This document shows, one piece after another, positions 1-9,182 of a stretch of 64,000 nt of DNA. The stretch spans positions 1 to 64,000 of the forward strand of contig JAATFB010000027.1 in NCBI GenBank assembly GCA_015655415.1, written 5' to 3'. The notes under the pieces were generated by a model. That model saw only the letters and a list, made by a program, of their open reading frames with translations. It ran no database searches and was not told the DNA's origin. This DNA is from Actinomycetales bacterium (GTDB taxonomy: Bacteria > Actinomycetota > Actinomycetes > Actinomycetales > Microbacteriaceae). Every line of letters starts with the position of its first letter. The first letter of the stretch is position 1. The translations under genes and the position numbers were made by a program.

Positions 1-967
1 CCCCTCGTGCAGCATCGAGAAGGTCCACGATCGCCAAGACGTTGCCGTTGCCGTTCATCTCATCGACGCCCCAGTCGGCAGACGAGCCCGATGCGGGGGT
101 GAAGTCCACGCTCGACCATTCCCGGATCTCCTCGGGCGGCGCGGGCTCGGTGCTGATCGACAGGCGGATCGGGTCGCCGTACCGGAGGGCGAGCACACCC
201 TCGGTGCCGACCAGGGTGAGCCCCCAGCGGTCACCCATCCGGGAGCTGTTCGCGATGCTCTCGTAGAATCCGTGCACTCCCCCGGCGAACCCGAACGTGG
301 CGGTGATCGCGTCGCCGGCGACAGGACCGACGTCTTCGGCAGGCATCGTGAAATCGCTCCGCAGCATGTCGCGGCCTTCGACGGTGACATGCGCCGAGAC
401 CCATTCGGCGTCGCCGGCGAAGAGCCGCATGAGGTCCATCACGTGCGGACCGATCACCATGGTGTCCTCGCCACCACCGCGATGGTCCTCTTTGCCACGG
501 CCGTGCATGGTGAGGAGCCGCCCGATGGCGCCTGCCCTCACAAGCTCCTGCGCTGTTCGAAACGGCTCGTTGTATCGAGCCTGATGCGCCACTGCGATGC
601 GCACGCCATGCGCCGTGCAGGCCGCGAGGATCTCGTCAGCCTCGGCCAGCGTCCGCGCGATGGGCTTCTCCAGATAGATGTGGGCCCCCGCCTCGGCGGC
701 TGCTCGCACCATGTCGACACGCTCGGTGACCACGCGGGGAGCGATGCTGACGACGTCGGGGCGCTCAGCGACGAGCATCTCACGGTAGTCCTCCCACGCC
801 GTCGCCGCTCCGGCCTCCTCGGCTGCCCTGTGCCTGCCGAGGGGCTCGGGGTCCGCCACGGCGACCACTCGAACGCCGGGGATCCGACCGAACTGCATGT
901 GCAGTCGATGCCCCCAGTCGCCACGGCCGGTGTGGCCTATGGCGGCGGCCCTCACTTCGGCGACCAT
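1..967 (-). CDS. Gfo/Idh/MocA family oxidoreductase, C-terminus cut by the window edge
   Basis: The reverse strand from 967 reads without a stop to base 1, giving about 322 residues of an NAD(P)-dependent sugar or polyol oxidoreductase. The N-terminus has a Rossmann-type start (AAIGHTGRGDWGHRL) and a conserved EKP (IYLEKPIARTL), with the family's C-terminal alpha/beta domain after it. The ATG at 967 is preceded by AAAGGACG, which fixes the start. It lies 101 bp downstream of the sugar-binding lipoprotein gene on the same strand, so it probably closes the operon that begins with the hydroxyacid dehydrogenase. The substrate cannot be read from the sequence. The stop codon lies outside the window. 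Confidence 0.88.
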   Translation of the reverse strand, partial: MVAEVRAAAIGHTGRGDWGHRLHMQFGRIPGVRVVAVADPEPLGRHRAAEEAGAATAWEDYREMLVAERPDVVSIAPRVVTERVDMVRAAAEAGAHIYLEKPIARTLAEADEILAACTAHGVRIAVAHQARYNEPFRTAQELVRAGAIGRLLTMHGRGKEDHRGGGEDTMVIGPHVMDLMRLFAGDAEWVSAHVTVEGRDMLRSDFTMPAEDVGPVAGDAITATFGFAGGVHGFYESIANSSRMGDRWGLTLVGTEGVLALRYGDPIRLSISTEPAPPEEIREWSSVDFTPASGSSADWGVDEMNGNGNVLAIVDLLDAARG

Positions 968-1068
968 GTCAGAGACGTCCTTTCAACGTTGCGAGATATC
1001 GGTTCGCGGGCTCCCGGCCGGAAGCCCGCGCCAGCGGTCCCGAGGCGGTACAGCGAGGCACGGCGGCG

Positions 1069-2406
1069 CTATGCCGCCGCGGAGAGGAGGTTCTGCACCT
1101 CGGTCTTGAATGCCGCCGCCGCCTGCGCGGGAGTCGCCCGGCCGAAGACGACGTCCGTGGTGTGGCGTTGGGCGACCTGGGCGACCGTGCTCGTTCCCTT
1201 CGGGGGAACCGGAGGGACCCACTTGATCTCGGGTTTGATCGCCTGCATGTAGTCGACGCCCTTCCGGTCCGTCGCCGACAAGAGGGGCTTGACCACGTCG
1301 AGCACCTTGGGGTTCGCGGGCACTCCGCGCTCGGCCAGCTGGAGTCTGGCTGCGGCCGTGTCGTTGAGGAAGTGGTTGATGAGTGCCCCCGCCTGCGCCG
1401 GGTGCTTCGACTGGGATCCGATGGACCAGTACATGGTGGGCTTGTAGTAGACCCCGTTCTTCGACGCAGAGCCGGCCAGGCTCGGCGGTCGCAGGAAGAC
1501 GCACTCGCTGCCGTTCGCCTGCTCGTACGCGGTTATGCCGTTGCTCCAGGTCCAGTACAGGGCGACTTTGTTGGTGGCGAACAGGGTCTGCTGGAGGGCC
1601 GCGGTGATGTCGTTGGTGAAGGCATCGGGGGTGGGCCCGGCACCGGAGCCGAAGAGCTTCTTCGCGAAGGCGAACCAGCTGGCCACCGTGGCGGCGTCGA
1701 AGCCGAGCTTGCCCTTGTCCGTGTACAGCTGCTGCCCGTGCTGATGCAGCCAGATCTGAAGGTCCATGTCGGCGGCGAACCATGACGTCCCCCCGAATTC
1801 GCCGTGAGAGCCCTTGGCGAGTCTGTTGCAGACGTCGAGATAGTCGTCCCAGGTCCACGTCTTGTCGTCGGGCAGATCGACGCCCGCCTTCTCGAACAGG
1901 GTCTTGTTGGCGATGACCGCATAGGCGTTGTTGCCGGTCGGGATCCCATAGAGCTTGCCGTCCAGCATGCCCTCGGCGAGGGTCGACTTGAGCGCAGCGG
2001 TGTCGATCGAGCCGACTGTCTTCAGATCGGCGAGAGCACCGCGAGCTCCGTACTCTGCGATGTAGGCCTGATCCATCTGGATGATGTCGGGCTCGGTCTG
2101 CCCCGCGACCTGGGTCGACAGCTTGGTCCAATAGGTCGCCCACTCCCCCGGTGCCTGTACGACGCTGATCGCGGGGTGCGCCTTGGTGTAGTTCTTGATG
2201 ATCGTGTTCGTGTATGCCGAGCGGACGGGGTTCGACCAGAACGCGAAGTCCAGCGTCGCCTTCTTGAAGGCGTCGCCGGCCGACGCCGTCTTGGCCGCGT
2301 CGCCGGACGGTGTAGCGGATGTCCCGCAGCCCGCCAGGAGCAGGGTCGTGCCGATTCCCGTCAGTGCCAGGGTGCCGAACTGGCGCCGGGAGATTTGCTG
2401 TGACAT
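1069..2406 (-). CDS. ABC transporter extracellular sugar-binding lipoprotein (CUT1 type)
   Basis: This 445-residue solute-binding protein captures a carbohydrate outside the membrane and passes it to CUT1 permeases. The N-terminus carries a twin-arginine-like SRRQF followed by a lipobox LLLAGC with the lipidated cysteine at about residue 27, so it is a lipoprotein, perhaps Tat-exported. The mature part has the usual pattern of this family (DFAFWSNPVRSAYTN, PDIIQMDQAYIAEY). ATG 2406 is chosen because AAGGAGG lies 7 nt upstream; the TTG 18 nt further out would put that site inside the gene. It is encoded apart from the two permeases at 4903-6718, its likely partners, which are transcribed in the opposite direction. 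Confidence 0.9.
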   Translation of the reverse strand: MSQQISRRQFGTLALTGIGTTLLLAGCGTSATPSGDAAKTASAGDAFKKATLDFAFWSNPVRSAYTNTIIKNYTKAHPAISVVQAPGEWATYWTKLSTQVAGQTEPDIIQMDQAYIAEYGARGALADLKTVGSIDTAALKSTLAEGMLDGKLYGIPTGNNAYAVIANKTLFEKAGVDLPDDKTWTWDDYLDVCNRLAKGSHGEFGGTSWFAADMDLQIWLHQHGQQLYTDKGKLGFDAATVASWFAFAKKLFGSGAGPTPDAFTNDITAALQQTLFATNKVALYWTWSNGITAYEQANGSECVFLRPPSLAGSASKNGVYYKPTMYWSIGSQSKHPAQAGALINHFLNDTAAARLQLAERGVPANPKVLDVVKPLLSATDRKGVDYMQAIKPEIKWVPPVPPKGTSTVAQVAQRHTTDVVFGRATPAQAAAAFKTEVQNLLSAAA

Positions 2407-2602
2407 TCTTGGCCTCCTTGCCAATGAGGTGGTCCGCCCGGAGGGGAGGATTTGGGTTCGTGTCGTTTACGATGCGGGAGACTGCTCAGTTCTCGGCCTC
2501 GTCAGCCCGGCGGGCCCTGGTTCAGGCGAGCATCGCCCAGGGTCGCCAGCCCGCTCCGGGTGTCAGCACGCCGTGTGCGGAGGCCGCCCGAGCGTCCGAC
2601 GT

Positions 2603-3685
2603 TCATCGGGTCGCCTCGGAGCGGGCCGGCGCGACGAGGGAGCTGAGCGGTGGCTCGCCAGAGATGAAACGGCGGAGCTCTTCAGCGACTCCCGCCGCCG
2701 CCCGAGCCGCCGTCTGCCTGCTCGCTCCGGCGATGTGGGGAGTGGCCACGACGTTCGCGCCAGAACGCAGCAGGGCGAAGAGGCGGTGCGTGAAGTCCGC
2801 GGGCTCCGTCGGGAACACGTCGAGTGCGGCGCCGGCGAGGTGTCCGCTGTCGACGGCGTCCGCGACGGCGTCGTAGTCCAGCAAGCCTCCTCGTGCGGAG
2901 TTGACGATGTAGTTGCCGACCGGCATGGCGTCGATGCGGGCCCGCGAGGCCAGCCCCTGGGTCTCGCGCGTGAGGCGCGCATGCAGGGTGACGACGCTGC
3001 TGGCGCGGAAGAGCTCGTCGAGGTCATCGACCACTCGTACGGGGTCCGGAACGGTCTCCGCTCGGACGAACGGGTCGTAGACCATCACCTGGGCCCCCAT
3101 CGCAGACAGCACCCCGGCGACGTGAGCACCGACCGCACCGGCCCCGACTACCCCCACCGGGGTTCCGAACAGCTCCGTGCCGACCCGCTCGAAGCCGTAG
3201 AAACCCCCGCACCAATCGCCGCCGGCCAGGGTGGCCTGCGTCATCGGGATACGACGGGTGACTGCGAGGATGAGTCCGATCGTCATCTCCGCGGTCGCGA
3301 TCCGGTTCCTGCCGGGAACGTTGACCACGGCCACGCCGTTGCGCCTCGCGGCCTCGATGTTCACGTTCTCCGGACCGCCGCGCGAGACGCCGACGAATCG
3401 GAGCCCGGGCGATGCGTCGAACACCCGCTCGGTCAGCGGCGCGAGTTGAGTGACGATGCCCGACTTGCCCTCGAGCCACTCGATCAGTGCGTCCTCGTCT
3501 CCCGATGCCTCGTGCACCTCCGCGACGTCATGGAACGGGCGGTCCGGCCACGGCAGCTCGCGCTCTTCGATCGAGACCCGCGAGCCGAGCCGACTCACGA
3601 TGGCATCCCGGAACATCGCCGATCGGATGAATCGGTCTCCGACGGCCAGAACCGGGAAAGGCTTGTCAGCGGCTGGGGCGGGCAC
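2603..3685 (-). CDS. D-2-hydroxyacid dehydrogenase (SerA/GyaR-like)
   Basis: This 360-residue NAD(P)-dependent dehydrogenase belongs to the D-isomer-specific 2-hydroxyacid family, which interconverts 2-hydroxy and 2-keto acids. A nucleotide-binding GVVGAGAVGAHV lies mid-protein. The catalytic Arg is in NSARGG, the Glu in FPTEPAD and the His in TPHIAGAS, so the active site is complete. The start is GTG 3685 with AGAGGA upstream. It is the first gene of a leftward operon with a sugar-binding protein and a Gfo/Idh/MocA oxidoreductase, and it diverges from a DeoR regulator 90 bp away. This suggests a sugar-acid or keto-acid step in the same pathway. The substrate is unknown; this is not necessarily phosphoglycerate dehydrogenase. 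Confidence 0.87.
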   Translation of the reverse strand: MPAPAADKPFPVLAVGDRFIRSAMFRDAIVSRLGSRVSIEERELPWPDRPFHDVAEVHEASGDEDALIEWLEGKSGIVTQLAPLTERVFDASPGLRFVGVSRGGPENVNIEAARRNGVAVVNVPGRNRIATAEMTIGLILAVTRRIPMTQATLAGGDWCGGFYGFERVGTELFGTPVGVVGAGAVGAHVAGVLSAMGAQVMVYDPFVRAETVPDPVRVVDDLDELFRASSVVTLHARLTRETQGLASRARIDAMPVGNYIVNSARGGLLDYDAVADAVDSGHLAGAALDVFPTEPADFTHRLFALLRSGANVVATPHIAGASRQTAARAAAGVAEELRRFISGEPPLSSLVAPARSEATR

Positions 3686-3775
3686 TATCGATCCTCTTTC
3701 GTCTTCTTGTCGCCGCTGCCGCTCATCCGGTCATGCGGTGGTGTCGGGCGTCGAGCGTGCGAATACCATGTCGGG

Positions 3776-4531
3776 GTGGAGAGTCTGGCGTCCAAGGAGC
3801 GCACTGCCTGGTTGCAGAAACAGCTCCGGGCGTTCGGATCCGTCACGCTCGCGGAAGCCGCGGAGCAGCTCGAGGTGAGCGAGATGACCATCCGCCGTGA
3901 TCTGCAGACGCTGGTCACGGCGGGATACGCACGGCGCGTGCGCGGCGGGGCGATCTCGACATCCCCCGTGAGCTTCGCGGGCAGGGACCGTTCCCGGTCC
4001 GAGGAGAAGCTCGCCATCGCGAGAAAGCTCGTGCGACTCGTTCCGCGACGCGGCCTCATCGCCTTCGACTCATCGAGCACGATGTTTCGCGTCGCGACGC
4101 TCGTCCAGTCTGCCGATGATCTGATGGTGCTCACCAACAGCGTCGAGACCTTGGGGGCTCTGCGCGACAAGCCCGGGATCGTTCCGATGCTCACCGGAGG
4201 ACGATTCGATGAACGAAGTGATTCGCTGGTCGGACCCGCCGCCGTCCGCACGGCGCAGTCGATGACCTTCGATCTGTTCTTCGCCTCGGCCACGAGCCTC
4301 CACGCCTCGGCGGGGGCGTTCGAGAGCACCGAGGAGGAGGCGGCCGTGAAGACAGCCCTCCTGGGGTCGTCCAGCCGCCTGGTGCTGGGTGTCGACGTCG
4401 CGAAGCTGGGGCGGCGGGCCGCCTTCTCGTCCTTCCCGATGGACCGCATCTCCATCCTGAGCACCGAGTTGGATCCCGAGGATCCTCGGCTGTCCGACTT
4501 CCGGTCGGTGCCGAACACGACGTTCATCTGA
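3776..4531 (+). CDS. DeoR/GlpR-family transcriptional regulator
   Basis: This 251-residue repressor has an N-terminal winged helix (residues about 8-58; VSEMTIRRDLQTL is the DeoR signature) and a C-terminal DeoR sensor domain of the ISOCOT fold, which normally binds a phosphorylated sugar. The start is GTG 3776, the nearest in-frame start before the helix-turn-helix; no convincing ribosome site is visible. It lies between the leftward dehydrogenase/binding-protein operon and the rightward permease/kinase operon, so it probably controls both. The frame remains open far upstream of 3776, but that stretch overlaps the opposite-strand dehydrogenase and looks non-coding. Confidence 0.88.
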   Translation: MESLASKERTAWLQKQLRAFGSVTLAEAAEQLEVSEMTIRRDLQTLVTAGYARRVRGGAISTSPVSFAGRDRSRSEEKLAIARKLVRLVPRRGLIAFDSSSTMFRVATLVQSADDLMVLTNSVETLGALRDKPGIVPMLTGGRFDERSDSLVGPAAVRTAQSMTFDLFFASATSLHASAGAFESTEEEAAVKTALLGSSSRLVLGVDVAKLGRRAAFSSFPMDRISILSTELDPEDPRLSDFRSVPNTTFI

Positions 4532-4902
4532 GCGGTGCGTGCCGAGGCGCGGAGAGCCGCGCCCGCCGCGACGCGAGGCCGGTCGATCATCGTTCTCCGC
4601 TCCAGATCGTGGGTCAGGCGCATGGTGCGCGACGCCGGCCCGTGTTGTGTCCTATCTTGATACCACGTGTTCTAGTTTGTAAATTGTTCTTCACGATCTC
4701 GCTCGTGATCATCCACGCAGGGAACCGAGTGGATGAATGAGCGCACGATCGTTCGATCCGCGACCGCGGACCGACGGTGATCCGGCACGGCGGCGAGGTG
4801 GCCGGTCTCCGATAACACGTCGTAACAGCGGTCATACCGATCGCGATCGATGGGAGAGGCTGGCGAGACCATGTATTCGACGTCGATTACAAGGAGACCC
4901 AC
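4532..4902 (+). promoter_or_regulatory. Leader region of the permease/kinase operon: sigma-A-like promoter and operator candidates
   Basis: No gene is seen in these 371 bases. A good vegetative promoter lies at 4657-4685: TTGATA, a 17-bp spacer, then TAAATT. A CACGTG palindrome (4664-4669) sits in the spacer. Just after the -10 is a perfect inverted repeat TCACGA-N6-TCGTGA (4691-4708), well placed for a repressor blocking the start of transcription. Further down is the 12-bp palindrome CGATCGCGATCG (4838-4849). The DeoR protein encoded just upstream is the obvious candidate ligand. The downstream permease has AAGGAGA before its GTG. Confidence 0.6.
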
Positions 4903-5826
4903 GTGAGCATCCTCGAAGAGCTGCGCGCCGTGCGGACGAAGAAGGCCTACGGCAGACGGGACGGCAAGGCGGCCCTCTTCTTCCTGCTTCCCTGGCTCGC
5001 GGGGCTGGTCGTCATCACGGCCGGTCCGATGGTCGCCTCATTGTGGATCTCGTTCACGAACTACAACCTGATCCAGTCGCCGCGGTTCATCGGCGTGCAG
5101 AACTACGTCCGGATGTTCCAGGATCCTCGACTCGTGAACTCGCTGCGGGTCACGTTCGAGTATGTCTTCGCCTCTGTTCCCATCCAGCTGGTCGTCGCGC
5201 TCGCGATGGCGCTGCTCCTGGATCGGGGCATGCGTGCGCTGCCGTTCTACCGGTCGGTCTTCTATCTGCCGTCGCTGCTGGGCAGCTCCGTGGCCGTCGC
5301 GATCCTGTGGCGCCAGATCTTCGGACAGTCCGGTCTTGTGAACCAGGTGCTCGGAGGGTTCGGGCTTCACCACCTGCCGGGGTGGGTGTCTGATCCGAAG
5401 TGGGCGTTGGGCACCATCATCATCCTCAACGTGTGGACCTTCGGAGCCCCGATGATCATTTTCCTCGCGGGGCTGCGGCAGATCCCGGAGATGTACTACG
5501 AGGCGGCGCAGATCGACGGAGCAGGCAGGTTCCGCAGGTTCTTCGGCGTCACCCTGCCGATGCTCAGCCCGATCATCTTCTTCAACATCATCCTTCAGCT
5601 CATCGGGGCGTTCCAGTCGTTCACGCAGGCATTCGTCGTCTCCGGCGGAACAGGGGGGCCGTCGGACTCCACGATGTTCTATTCCCTGTACCTGTACCAG
5701 CAGGGGTTCAGCCAGTTCAACATGGGCTACGCATCCGCGATGGCGTGGCTGTTGTTCATCATCATCGCGATCATCACGGCCGTGACGTTCGTCACCTCGA
5801 GATATTGGGTGTTCTATGACAACTGA
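4903..5826 (+). CDS. CUT1 sugar ABC transporter permease (MalF/UgpA-like)
   Basis: This 307-residue inner-membrane permease has about six transmembrane helices. The cytoplasmic EAA loop that contacts the ATPase is clear: YYEAAQIDGAGRFRRFF followed by VTLPMLSP. The GTG start at 4903 has AAGGAGA upstream. Its stop overlaps the next permease by 11 bp, so the two are translationally coupled and should form the heterodimeric channel. No ATP-binding gene is nearby. CUT1 importers in actinobacteria often share one MsiK-type ATPase encoded elsewhere, which is the likely explanation. The partner binding protein is probably the lipoprotein at 1069-2406. Confidence 0.92.
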   Translation: MSILEELRAVRTKKAYGRRDGKAALFFLLPWLAGLVVITAGPMVASLWISFTNYNLIQSPRFIGVQNYVRMFQDPRLVNSLRVTFEYVFASVPIQLVVALAMALLLDRGMRALPFYRSVFYLPSLLGSSVAVAILWRQIFGQSGLVNQVLGGFGLHHLPGWVSDPKWALGTIIILNVWTFGAPMIIFLAGLRQIPEMYYEAAQIDGAGRFRRFFGVTLPMLSPIIFFNIILQLIGAFQSFTQAFVVSGGTGGPSDSTMFYSLYLYQQGFSQFNMGYASAMAWLLFIIIAIITAVTFVTSRYWVFYDN

Positions 5827-6718
5827 GACCTCGACCAAGGCCCTTCTCGTCCCCCCGGGGCGCCAGGGCCGCGACGCCAGGCGTGGAACGAAGCGCTCGG
5901 TGTGGAGCGTGGTGAAGCACGCGATCATGATCGCCGCGGCGTTCTTGATGATCTACCCGCTTCTGTGGATGCTCGTCAGCTCGCTTCGACCGAACAACGA
6001 GATCTTCACCAATCCGTCGATCGTCCCCGACAGCTTCGAGTGGGGCAACTACGCCGCGGGCTGGAACGCCCTGTCGTCGCCGTTCGGTCTCTACCTCGGC
6101 AACTCGGTCGTCATCGTGGTCGGTGCCATCCTGGGCAACCTGTTCGCATGCTCGTTGGCGGCGTACGCGTTCGCCCGCCTCGAGTTCCGGTTCAAGCGCG
6201 TGGCGTTCACGATCATGCTGCTGACGATCATGCTGCCGTTCCAGGTCACCCTCGTTCCGCAGTACATCATGTTCTCGTGGGTGCACATGCTGAACACGTT
6301 CTGGCCGCTCATCCTGCCGAAGGTGCTCGGCACCGACTCCTTCTTCATCTTCCTGATGGTGCAGTTCATCAGAGGCATACCGCGTGAGCTGGACGAGGCC
6401 GCGCGAATAGACGGGTGCGGACACCCCCGCATCTTCTTCCGCGTCATCCTGCCGCTGATGACGCCCGCGCTCGCCACCACGACCATCTTCACCTTCATCT
6501 GGATGTGGAACGAGTTCTTCGGTCCGATCGTCTACCTCACGCAACCGCACACCTGGACCGTGCAGGTCGCTCTCGGACAGTTCATCGACAACCAGACGGG
6601 AGGCGACTGGGGCGCCCTGTTCGCGATGTCGGTGGTGTCACTCGTGCCGGTGTTCATCGCGTTCCTCATCGGTCAGCGCTTCCTCGTCAGAGGCATCGCC
6701 ACCACCGGTATCAAGTAG
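5816..6718 (+). CDS. CUT1 sugar ABC transporter permease (MalG/UgpE-like)
   Basis: This 300-residue second permease half has about six membrane helices after a short cytoplasmic N-terminus. It carries the EAA motif LDEAARIDGCGHPRIFF followed by VILPLMTP. It overlaps the preceding permease by 11 bp, and its TAG stop is directly followed by the ATG of the kinase gene. Such tight packing means one transcript and matched expression of uptake and phosphorylation. Confidence 0.92.
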   Translation: MTTETSTKALLVPPGRQGRDARRGTKRSVWSVVKHAIMIAAAFLMIYPLLWMLVSSLRPNNEIFTNPSIVPDSFEWGNYAAGWNALSSPFGLYLGNSVVIVVGAILGNLFACSLAAYAFARLEFRFKRVAFTIMLLTIMLPFQVTLVPQYIMFSWVHMLNTFWPLILPKVLGTDSFFIFLMVQFIRGIPRELDEAARIDGCGHPRIFFRVILPLMTPALATTTIFTFIWMWNEFFGPIVYLTQPHTWTVQVALGQFIDNQTGGDWGALFAMSVVSLVPVFIAFLIGQRFLVRGIATTGIK

Positions 6719-8203
6719 ATGGGCCGGGATCGGGAGATGGACGACGCCGTGCTGATCGGCATCGACGTCGGTACGACCTCGATGAAGGTCGTCGCGACAG
6801 ACGCGAGCGGGCGGATCGTCGCCGACGCCGCCGCCGGGTACGGGACGCTGACCGACCATGCGGGAAGCGCTGAGCAGAACACGGATGATTGGCTTCGCGC
6901 GCTCGCCGGACTGCTCCCTCGCGTGGTCGAGAGACGGCGGCCGCTCGCCGTCGCGGTGACCTCGCAGGCACCGACACTGGTGGCGGTCGACCGCGAGTGC
7001 CGCGCGCTCTCCCCCGCCCTCACCTGGCTCGACCGACGCGCCGGCGACGAGGCGCGACGAATCGCGGAACTCGCGCCGGGCTCACGCAACGGCGCCGACC
7101 CGTTCTTCGGCACCGCGAAGATACCGTGGTTGCTTGCACACGACCCCGAAGTCGCGCGCAGGAGCGCGCACTTCCTCGCCGCGAACGGGTTCGTCACGGC
7201 CTTCCTCACCGGCGTCGCGGCGCTCGACGACACGACCGCCTCGCTGATGCAGGGGTTCGACGAACGGACGAGCGCCTTCGCCACCGAGCTGTACGGACAG
7301 GGCCTCGGGGTCGAGCTCCTGCCCGAGGTCGTGAGACCGATGCAGATCGTGGGCACCGTCACGCGTTCTGCGTCAGCGGCCACCGGCCTCCCCACGGGAA
7401 CACCCGTGATCGCCGGCGGCATCGACGCGGTAGGCTCCGCCCTCGAGGCGGGCGCGCTGACCCCGGGAGATCCCTTCGTGGAGATGAGCGGATTCTCCAG
7501 CGTCGCGTTCCTGCCGGTGCCGCGCGGCACCACGGTCCCGGGATACATCCACGCGCGGCACGGCATCCCGGGGGTCGACCTGCTCATCTCCGCCCAGGTC
7601 ACGGCAGGAGCGACCATCGACTGGGTCAACGGGCTGGACAGCGCGACCGACCTTCGAGACGCCTCGACGCTCGCGGCGGCATCGCGTCCGTCGCACGTGA
7701 CGTTCGTGCCGTCGTTGGCGGGGGAACGCACGCCGACCTGGAACCCGAGCGCGCGCGGGATCATCGACGGGATCGACCTCTCGACCACCGCCGCCGACAT
7801 CATGGTCAGTGCCATGGAGGGCATCGCATTCGGGCTGGCGGGGGACATCGAGACCCTGCGCGGGCACGGCTTCGACATCAACGAGGTCCTCTGCACCGGA
7901 GGAGGCTCGAGCTCCTCGCTCTGGCTCGAGATCAAGGCCGACGTGACCGGGCTCACCGTGCGGCGACCACGTGCCGGTCATGGTGCGGCCCAGGGCGCCG
8001 CCTACCTCGCCGGGCTCGCCATCGGTGAGTTCGCAAGCATCGACGACCTGCGCGCGCTCGGCAGGGAGATCGTCGAACAGCACGATCCGGACGAGGAGCG
8101 GCACCGCCTCTACCAGGCGAAACGGCGAAGATCGATCCAGGTCGCCCGGCTCAACGACACGCAGCCCCCGGACGTCATGCCGGTGCCGGAGACAGCGTCG
8201 TGA
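6719..8203 (+). CDS. FGGY-family carbohydrate kinase (xylulokinase-like)
   Basis: This protein of up to 494 residues phosphorylates a sugar or polyol with ATP. The first FGGY half starts with the phosphate-binding loop IGIDVGTTSMKVVATD. The second has GGIDAVGSALEAG and the adenosine-binding LCTGGGSSSSLW. Base 6719 directly follows the permease stop. An alternative ATG at 6737 (GGGA upstream) gives the more usual short lead of about five residues before the loop and may be the true start. It overlaps the next gene by 4 bp. Placement after the two permeases implies it acts on the imported sugar or an early product; the substrate is not identifiable from sequence alone. Confidence 0.9.
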   Translation: MGRDREMDDAVLIGIDVGTTSMKVVATDASGRIVADAAAGYGTLTDHAGSAEQNTDDWLRALAGLLPRVVERRRPLAVAVTSQAPTLVAVDRECRALSPALTWLDRRAGDEARRIAELAPGSRNGADPFFGTAKIPWLLAHDPEVARRSAHFLAANGFVTAFLTGVAALDDTTASLMQGFDERTSAFATELYGQGLGVELLPEVVRPMQIVGTVTRSASAATGLPTGTPVIAGGIDAVGSALEAGALTPGDPFVEMSGFSSVAFLPVPRGTTVPGYIHARHGIPGVDLLISAQVTAGATIDWVNGLDSATDLRDASTLAAASRPSHVTFVPSLAGERTPTWNPSARGIIDGIDLSTTAADIMVSAMEGIAFGLAGDIETLRGHGFDINEVLCTGGGSSSSLWLEIKADVTGLTVRRPRAGHGAAQGAAYLAGLAIGEFASIDDLRALGREIVEQHDPDEERHRLYQAKRRRSIQVARLNDTQPPDVMPVPETAS

Positions 8204-9174
8204 CCGGCGCCGCGGCGACGGCCGCCACGCCGGTGATCCTGTCCGCCTACAACGCCGCACCGCCTGATCTCGCCGAGCACCCGGACGCCGAGGCGGACTG
8301 GTACCGCGCCCTACGCGACCGGTTCGACATCGGCGGCATCGAGCTGCCGAGCACGGGAGCAGCACTCCATCCCCGAGGCGTCCAGCATCTCGCCGGGCTC
8401 ATCGACCCCGCCTGGCGAAACATCGTGGGCGGGATGACATGCACGCTGGCCGGGCTCGCCTCCGACCCGGACTACGGGATCGCCTCCGACTCGCCCCGCG
8501 GGCGCGCCGCGGCGCGGGCGGACGTCGATGGTCTTCGGCGGGACATCCTCGAACTGCGTCAGACGCTCGGGGACGACGCGGTCCAGGCGGTCGTCCTCCA
8601 CTCGGCACCCGGAGGGAACCGCGGTTCTGCCCCGATGCTCGAGAGGTCGCTCCGGGAGATAGTGGATCGCGATTGGGGGCGAACGGTCTTCTTGCTCGAG
8701 CACGTGGACGCCCGGGTCGCCGGGCACGAACCGCAGAAGGGCTGGCAGCCGCTCGAGTCGGAGCTCCGCGTCGCTCGCGATGTCCGGAAGAGCACCGGCG
8801 CGGACGTGCGCCTGCTCGCGAACTGGGGACGCGCGGCGATCGAGACGCGGTCCGCTGCTGGCGCTGGAGCGCTCATCGCGCGCGCCGTCGACAGCGGACT
8901 GCTCGGAGCGCTGACCTTCTCGGGCGCGTCGGGCGCGGCGCGGTCCCGCGGCGGGCGCTGGGCCGACGTCCATCTCGGACTCAGCACAGACGAGCCGGAT
9001 TCACTCCTGACGCCCGACATCGTGAGCAGCACGGTCGAGATGCTGCCCGACGACCTCGTCTTCATCGGCATCAAGACGGGTCCGCCGGTGGATCCGGGTC
9101 CGGGTCCGATCGACCGGCTGCGATTCGCACGGTCGATCCTCGACCTGCTGCGGCCGAATCCCGAGAGCGTCTGA
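8200..9174 (+). CDS. DUF4862-like protein of a sugar catabolic operon
   Basis: This 324-residue protein starts at a GTG overlapping the kinase stop (GTGA), so it is coupled to it. I recognise it only tentatively as the DUF4862 family, whose activity I do not know. It appears soluble, with no signal peptide or membrane helix. Alternating hydrophobic strands and acidic or aromatic segments (GIELPSTG, VVLHSAPGG, FLLEHVDAR, VRLLANWGR, LTFSGASGA, FIGIKTGPP) are spaced as in a TIM barrel. Conserved-looking His, Glu and Asn at strand ends could form an active site for a sugar or sugar phosphate. Being between a kinase and an oxidoreductase makes an isomerase, epimerase or aldolase-like role plausible, but this is inference. 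Confidence 0.7.
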   Translation: MTGAAATAATPVILSAYNAAPPDLAEHPDAEADWYRALRDRFDIGGIELPSTGAALHPRGVQHLAGLIDPAWRNIVGGMTCTLAGLASDPDYGIASDSPRGRAAARADVDGLRRDILELRQTLGDDAVQAVVLHSAPGGNRGSAPMLERSLREIVDRDWGRTVFLLEHVDARVAGHEPQKGWQPLESELRVARDVRKSTGADVRLLANWGRAAIETRSAAGAGALIARAVDSGLLGALTFSGASGAARSRGGRWADVHLGLSTDEPDSLLTPDIVSSTVEMLPDDLVFIGIKTGPPVDPGPGPIDRLRFARSILDLLRPNPESV

Positions 9175-9182
9175 GGCCGCGC

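Noticed and set aside
2195-3775. Long N-terminal extension of the DeoR protein
   Set aside because: It overlaps the reverse-strand dehydrogenase gene and has no similarity to any domain; the DeoR domain begins just after GTG 3776.
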